Shown in pieces: positions 16,235 through 19,560 of a stretch of 19,560 nucleotides of DNA. The stretch comes from UBA9410 sp036123635. GTDB lineage: Bacteria; Actinomycetota; Acidimicrobiia; Acidimicrobiales; MedAcidi-G1. Position 1 is the stretch's first letter; every line of letters begins with the position of its first letter. The notes under the pieces are model-generated. The model saw nothing but the letters and a program-made list of their open reading frames with translations, was not told the origin of the DNA and made no database searches. Made by a program: the position numbers and the translations under genes. The stretch lies in NCBI GenBank assembly GCA_036123635.1, contig JAZADL010000041.1, forward strand, positions 1 through 19,560, given 5' to 3'.

Positions 16235-16567
16235 TCAGGCGGCAGCCCGCTCTACTCGAATCGGAACACCCAGCTCCCACAGACCCAGAGCATCGGCCAC
16301 CGGCACCGGGCGATTGACCTCACCGTTGTGGTTCACGCCGTAGAGCTCGGCCGACACGTCATCGGCATCGGCACGGACGACCACCGTGTAGACGTCGTGG
16401 AAGGCCTTCAACCGTCGCTCGGCGCCCGAAATGTTGGGCTCGGCTTCGACAACCAGCGTTGACGTGGTTGACGAATCACCGAAACTCAGCACAGCACTGC
16501 TGCCGTCGAACTCCACCGACTTCACGATGCCGATCGCTGCCGGCGTGCTACTGGTCTTGCTAGCCAC
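16235..16567 (-). CDS. Small hypothetical protein (110 aa)
   Basis: A 110-residue protein of unrecognised family, starting at a GTG with a very good Shine-Dalgarno (GGGAGG at 16581-16576, 8 nt spacing). The frame extends further upstream, but that part is Arg/Pro-rich and looks non-coding, which with the ribosome binding site favours the GTG. The sequence alternates short hydrophobic strands (AIGIVKSVEF, SAVLSF, TLVVEAE, VYTVVVRADADDVSAELYG) and ends GLWELGVPIRVERAAA, suggesting a small soluble beta-rich protein. It has no signal peptide, no membrane segment, and no cysteine or metal cluster. It is divergent from psuG with about 100 nt between the starts and lies upstream of putA on the same strand (161 nt). 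No function can be given. Confidence 0.72.
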   Translation of the reverse strand: MASKTSSTPAAIGIVKSVEFDGSSAVLSFGDSSTTSTLVVEAEPNISGAERRLKAFHDVYTVVVRADADDVSAELYGVNHNGEVNRPVPVADALGLWELGVPIRVERAAA

Positions 16568-16575
16568 GGGGGGTG

Positions 16576-16581
16576 CCTCCC
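16576..16581 (-). promoter_or_regulatory. Ribosome binding site of the small hypothetical gene
   Basis: GGGAGG on the - strand, 8 nt before the GTG at 16567, is the strongest such site in the window and decides this start. Confidence 0.65.
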
Positions 16582-16602
16582 GCTGGTGATGTGGGCCCGT
16601 CC

Positions 16603-16631
16603 ATTCTACCGGCGTACCCCCTCCGGCCCGA
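16603..16631 (-). promoter_or_regulatory. Weak candidate promoter in the divergent psuG region
   Basis: TAGAAT on the - strand (16608-16603) resembles a -10 box, about 20 nt before the Shine-Dalgarno of the small gene. The matching -35 position (TCGGGC, 16631-16626) is poor. It lies in the 101-nt gap between divergent starts, where promoters for both genes are expected; none is clear for psuG. Confidence 0.22.
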
Positions 16632-16668
16632 CGGGCGCGCCGCCTTCTACACCGGCCACACTGGAACC

Positions 16669-17607
16669 GTGGGGAAAAAATCGACCGAACGGCTGCGGGT
16701 GTCCGACGAGGTGTCGGCGGCACTGGCTGACGGGCGGGCTGTAGTGGCCTTGGAGTCCACCATTGTCAGCCACGGTCTGCCGTCTCCGCAGAACGTCGAG
16801 ACTGCGCTGGCCTGCGCAGCCGAGGTCCGGGCCGCCGGTGCCGTCCCGGCCACCGTGGCCCTCATCGACGGATCACTTCGGGTCGGTCTCTCGGTCGACG
16901 AGATTGAGCGCCTAGGTAGTGGGGAAGCTGAGAAGGCCAGCCTTCGCGACCTGGGGTACCTGCTGGCCGAAGGTCGGACAGGTTCCACCACGGTGGCCGC
17001 CACCCTGTTCGCTGCCCACCGGGCTGGGATCCGACTATTCGCCACAGGCGGGATCGGCGGTGTGCACAGGGGCGAGGATCGCGATATTTCGGCCGACCTC
17101 ACCGCGCTGGCCACGCTGCCGGTAGCCGTGGTTTGTGCCGGAGCCAAAGCGGTCCTCGACTTGCCCCGAACCATTGAGGCCTTGGAGACGCTCGGCGTCC
17201 CGGTCGTCGGGCAGGGCACCGACGTAATGCCCGAGTTCTGGACCCGGGGCGGCGACCTGCCGGTGTCGGTCCGATCTGACCATCCAGACACCACGGCCGG
17301 AATTCTTCACGCCCACTGGGGGTGCGGCCTGCTCAGCGGAGTGGTGGTGGCCAACCCCATCCCTGTAGCCGACGAGGCCGACCCACAGGCCATCGCCGAG
17401 GCCATAGTGGGCGGCCTGGCCGCAGCCGACGGTGCCGGAGTGCGCGGCCGCGACGTAACACCATTCCTGCTGGCACACATCGGCGAGACCACCCACGGCG
17501 CCAGCCTCGAGGCCAACGTGGCCCTGGTGAAGCACAACGCCGCGGTGGCGGCCGAAATCGCTACAGCGCTGGCCGCCCTTCCGACCCTCGACGTCGGGAG
17601 AAACTGA
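16669..17607 (+). CDS. psuG: Pseudouridine-5'-phosphate glycosidase
   Basis: A 312-residue protein, the same length as E. coli PsuG, which reversibly cleaves the C-C glycosidic bond of pseudouridine 5'-phosphate to uracil and ribose 5-phosphate. The diagnostic block ALESTIVSHGLPSPQN is at residues 27-41, with the likely catalytic glutamate Glu29. Lys160 in CAGAKAVLDLPRT matches the active-site lysine, and ATGGIGGVHRG, GVPVVGQGTD and GLLSGVVVANP are further family blocks. The GTG at 16669 gives the family-typical start and length; a longer open frame back to 16573 is unlikely. It is followed after 3 nt by an amidohydrolase gene. No PsuK kinase, its usual partner, is seen in the window. The role is pseudouridine salvage in the cytoplasm. 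Confidence 0.94.
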   Translation: MGKKSTERLRVSDEVSAALADGRAVVALESTIVSHGLPSPQNVETALACAAEVRAAGAVPATVALIDGSLRVGLSVDEIERLGSGEAEKASLRDLGYLLAEGRTGSTTVAATLFAAHRAGIRLFATGGIGGVHRGEDRDISADLTALATLPVAVVCAGAKAVLDLPRTIEALETLGVPVVGQGTDVMPEFWTRGGDLPVSVRSDHPDTTAGILHAHWGCGLLSGVVVANPIPVADEADPQAIAEAIVGGLAAADGAGVRGRDVTPFLLAHIGETTHGASLEANVALVKHNAAVAAEIATALAALPTLDVGRN

Positions 17608-17610
17608 ACG

Positions 17611-19239
17611 GTGGTCAACCACGATCCCAAACGGGGCACGATCATCACCGGTGGACCGACCTATCCGCTAGTGAAAGGCCATGTCGGCACCGTCGAGGCG
17701 GTCCGAATCGACGGTCGCCGGCTCACCCACATCGGATCGCTGGCCAGCGCACGAGCCCTCGGCGACGCTCAGGAGGTCGACCTAGACGGCCGTACCATTC
17801 TCCCGGGCTTCGTCGACGCCCATACCCACCCTCTCATGTACGGCCAGTGCGCCTCGTGGGCCGACCTGACCTCGGCATCCAGCGTCGACGAGGTGATCAA
17901 ACTTCTCGGCGAACACGCCCGAAACGAGGCCCGCTCCGTAGCTCCGATTCGCGGCTTTGGCTACGACCACCACCGACTAGCCGAAGGTCGGCACCCCACG
18001 GCCCTGGAGCTGGACCGGGTAGCTGACGACCGGACGGTCACCGTGATGCACGTCAGCGGCCACGGATTCTCGGTAAACAGCCATGGGCTGGCCGAGGCCG
18101 GTATAACCGCGGCGGTGCCCACCCCGCCCGGTGGCGTCATCGACCGTGACGAGGACGGACGGCCCACCGGTCGAGTATTCGACGCCGCCTGCGACCTGCT
18201 CACCGGACCCGACGGGGTGAAACTTGGAAACCACGGCCCCAACCTCCATCTGCCGGACGACCCGGACGATCTGGCCAGCATGCTGGACGACGCTCAGGAG
18301 GCGTTCCTGGCTACCGGAATCACCACCGTGGGCGACTGCCAGGTCACCGAACGGGAAATGCGGGCATTCCTCGTCGCTCGGGACGCCGGGCGCCTCGCGT
18401 TGCGCGTGGTGATGTACGTCCTGTCCAGTCACGTCGACAGCCTGGACCGCCTGGGGATCGAGTCGTGGCTAGGGAATGACCACCTATCGGTCGGCGGAGT
18501 CAAGCACTATGCCGACGGTGCCCTGACTGGGGGCACCGCCTACCTACCGTGCGGCTGCGGAGCCACCCACGGGCACCTGTACCACGGTCCGGGCGAACTG
18601 GAAGACCTGCTGGTCGCCTCGGCCACTGCCGGTCGTCAGACCGCCACCCACGCGCAAGGACCTGAGGCCATCCAACTGGTGCTGGACGCTCTAGGCCGGG
18701 CCCCACTGCGCCCCGACCTCCGGCACCGCATAGAGCACTGTGGCTTTCCGTCTGCCGACCAGCTAACCGAGATGTGTCGGCTCGGAGTAGTCCCGGTCCC
18801 ACAGCCAACCCAGGTCCACCTTTACGGAGAGGGTGTGCGCCGCGACCACCCCGAGGTGGCCGATGGCATGTACCCCTCAGGACGGATCGCCGCGGCCGGC
18901 CTCCCCGTCGTGCTGTCCTCGGACGCCCCGGTGACTAGGCCATGCGTGATGCTGTCCTGCTGGGCAGCTGAGACGCGTCTGACCTCCGCGGGACGGATCC
19001 TCGGCGACGAAAACCGGATCACCCGGGCACAATCCCTCACCGGCTACACGGTGGGCGGAGCCCACGCTCTGCGGCGAGACGACGTCGGGTCGCTGGCCGT
19101 CGGGAACCCCGCCGACCTCGTGCTCCTGGCCGACGACCCGTTCACTGTCGCCGTTGACCGTCTCCCGGACGTAACCGTCTTAGAGACCTGGGTCGACGGT
19201 CATCCCGCCTGGACCCTCACCGACGGCCGCACGCCGTGA
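17611..19239 (+). CDS. Amidohydrolase family 3 metal-dependent hydrolase (YtcJ-like)
   Basis: A 542-residue member of the amidohydrolase superfamily (YtcJ/N-substituted formamide deformylase group). It has an N-terminal beta-sandwich lead-in, then the metal-binding GFVDAHTHP (His71, His73). VKHYADGALTGGTAYL holds a lysine and aspartate in the metal-lysine region, followed by ATHAQG, HRIEHCGFP and the catalytic aspartate Asp438 in VLSSDAPV. The C-terminal strand block GSLAVGNPADLVLLADDPF closes the sandwich. The start is GTG at 17611, 3 nt after the psuG stop, with GGGAG about 10 nt upstream, so the pair is an operon. The family hydrolyses C-N bonds in amides, formamides and cyclic ureides; the substrate is unknown. 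Linkage to psuG makes a nucleobase- or ureide-derived substrate worth considering, though this is speculative. No signal peptide is seen. Confidence 0.9.
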   Translation: MVNHDPKRGTIITGGPTYPLVKGHVGTVEAVRIDGRRLTHIGSLASARALGDAQEVDLDGRTILPGFVDAHTHPLMYGQCASWADLTSASSVDEVIKLLGEHARNEARSVAPIRGFGYDHHRLAEGRHPTALELDRVADDRTVTVMHVSGHGFSVNSHGLAEAGITAAVPTPPGGVIDRDEDGRPTGRVFDAACDLLTGPDGVKLGNHGPNLHLPDDPDDLASMLDDAQEAFLATGITTVGDCQVTEREMRAFLVARDAGRLALRVVMYVLSSHVDSLDRLGIESWLGNDHLSVGGVKHYADGALTGGTAYLPCGCGATHGHLYHGPGELEDLLVASATAGRQTATHAQGPEAIQLVLDALGRAPLRPDLRHRIEHCGFPSADQLTEMCRLGVVPVPQPTQVHLYGEGVRRDHPEVADGMYPSGRIAAAGLPVVLSSDAPVTRPCVMLSCWAAETRLTSAGRILGDENRITRAQSLTGYTVGGAHALRRDDVGSLAVGNPADLVLLADDPFTVAVDRLPDVTVLETWVDGHPAWTLTDGRTP

Positions 19240-19288
19240 GGACCGCCAGCACAGAAAACAACTGAAGAAGAACCAACGGCGGAACCGG

Positions 19289-19560
19289 TCAGTCGACCAG
19301 GTTCTCCTCTGTCGTAGCAATGAAGACGGCGAGGGTGCATCCGGTCTCGGTTCTCGAGTCGTGCCGGGTACCTGCGGCCAGCAGCACCAGATCCCCCGGC
19401 CGGTATACGTAGCCGTCGTGGTCGATCAGCTCACCCTCCAGCATCAGGAATTGCTCGTCGCAGGTGTGCTCGTGGGGTGTGGTCCTCGTGCCCGGGTCCA
19501 TGCGGTAGACGTGAAAGCCGCCCCCCAGCGGATACGACCCGTCGAGCTGCAGGATCCACT
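19289..19560 (-). CDS. Cupin-domain protein, 5' truncated by the window end
   Basis: The frame is open from the window edge to a stop at 19289, giving about 90 residues of the C-terminal part. The metal-binding cupin motif 1 is visible as PHEHTCDEQFLMLEGEL (two His and a Glu), followed by YVYRPGDLVLLAAGTRHDS, which is motif 2 with its histidine. The ATG at 19501 is internal: residues upstream (WILQLDGSYPLGGGFHVYR) continue the cupin fold. It resembles small ChrR-like or cupin_2 proteins, which may be dioxygenases, isomerases or sensor domains; the function cannot be assigned. It converges on the amidohydrolase gene, with 49 nt between the stops and no clear terminator. Confidence 0.82.
   Translation of the reverse strand, partial: WILQLDGSYPLGGGFHVYRMDPGTRTTPHEHTCDEQFLMLEGELIDHDGYVYRPGDLVLLAAGTRHDSRTETGCTLAVFIATTEENLVD

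Noticed and set aside
1..19560. Apparent abundance of the CTAG tetranucleotide
   Set aside because: A rough count by eye (about 40) is near or below what the base composition would give, so it is neither enriched nor a signal here.

Overview
The window looks like high-GC actinobacterial chromosome. The gene set (non-pyrrolysine MttB homologue, CaiB/BaiF CoA-transferase, RHH-less PutA, HAD-IIA phosphatase, C45 acyltransferase, many GTG starts) would fit a marine or soil Acidimicrobiia-type heterotroph. That assignment is an impression from protein style, not from any marker gene. No rRNA, tRNA, CRISPR, insertion sequence or phage gene was seen. Coding density is very high: no gap between genes exceeds about 165 bases.

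Left edge (1-2839): the 3' part of a metallo-beta-lactamase-fold alkyl sulfatase on the + strand converges on a family III CoA-transferase on the - strand.

Centre left (2945-9991): a tightly packed + strand operon, divergent from the CoA-transferase, encodes an MttB-family methyltransferase, a DapA/DHDPS-superfamily lyase, a PuuC-like aldehyde dehydrogenase, an OrdL/PuuB-like FAD amine oxidase and two short-chain dehydrogenases. Spacings are 28 nt, TGATG overlap, 5 nt, 41 nt (holding a perfect 8-bp hairpin) and ATGA overlap. The order suggests catabolism of an N-methylated amine or betaine: demethylation, C-N oxidation, deamination or retro-aldol cleavage, then aldehyde oxidation. The substrate is unknown; proline betaine, hydroxyproline betaine and carnitine are candidates.

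Centre right (10016-16073): a - strand run of PutA (bifunctional proline dehydrogenase/glutamate-semialdehyde dehydrogenase), a C45 acyl-CoA:6-APA acyltransferase-like Ntn hydrolase, a GNAT acetyltransferase and a HAD-IIA phosphatase. PutA feeds proline carbon to glutamate and could connect with the amine operon.

Right edge (16235-19560): a small orphan gene on the - strand is divergent from a + strand pair of PsuG (pseudouridine-5'-phosphate glycosidase) and a YtcJ-like amidohydrolase. These converge on the 3' part of a cupin gene cut by the window end.

The best candidate for an undescribed system is the six-gene MttB/DHDPS/ALDH/FAD-oxidase/SDR/SDR operon. The PsuG-amidohydrolase pair and the PutA-C45-GNAT run are weaker leads.
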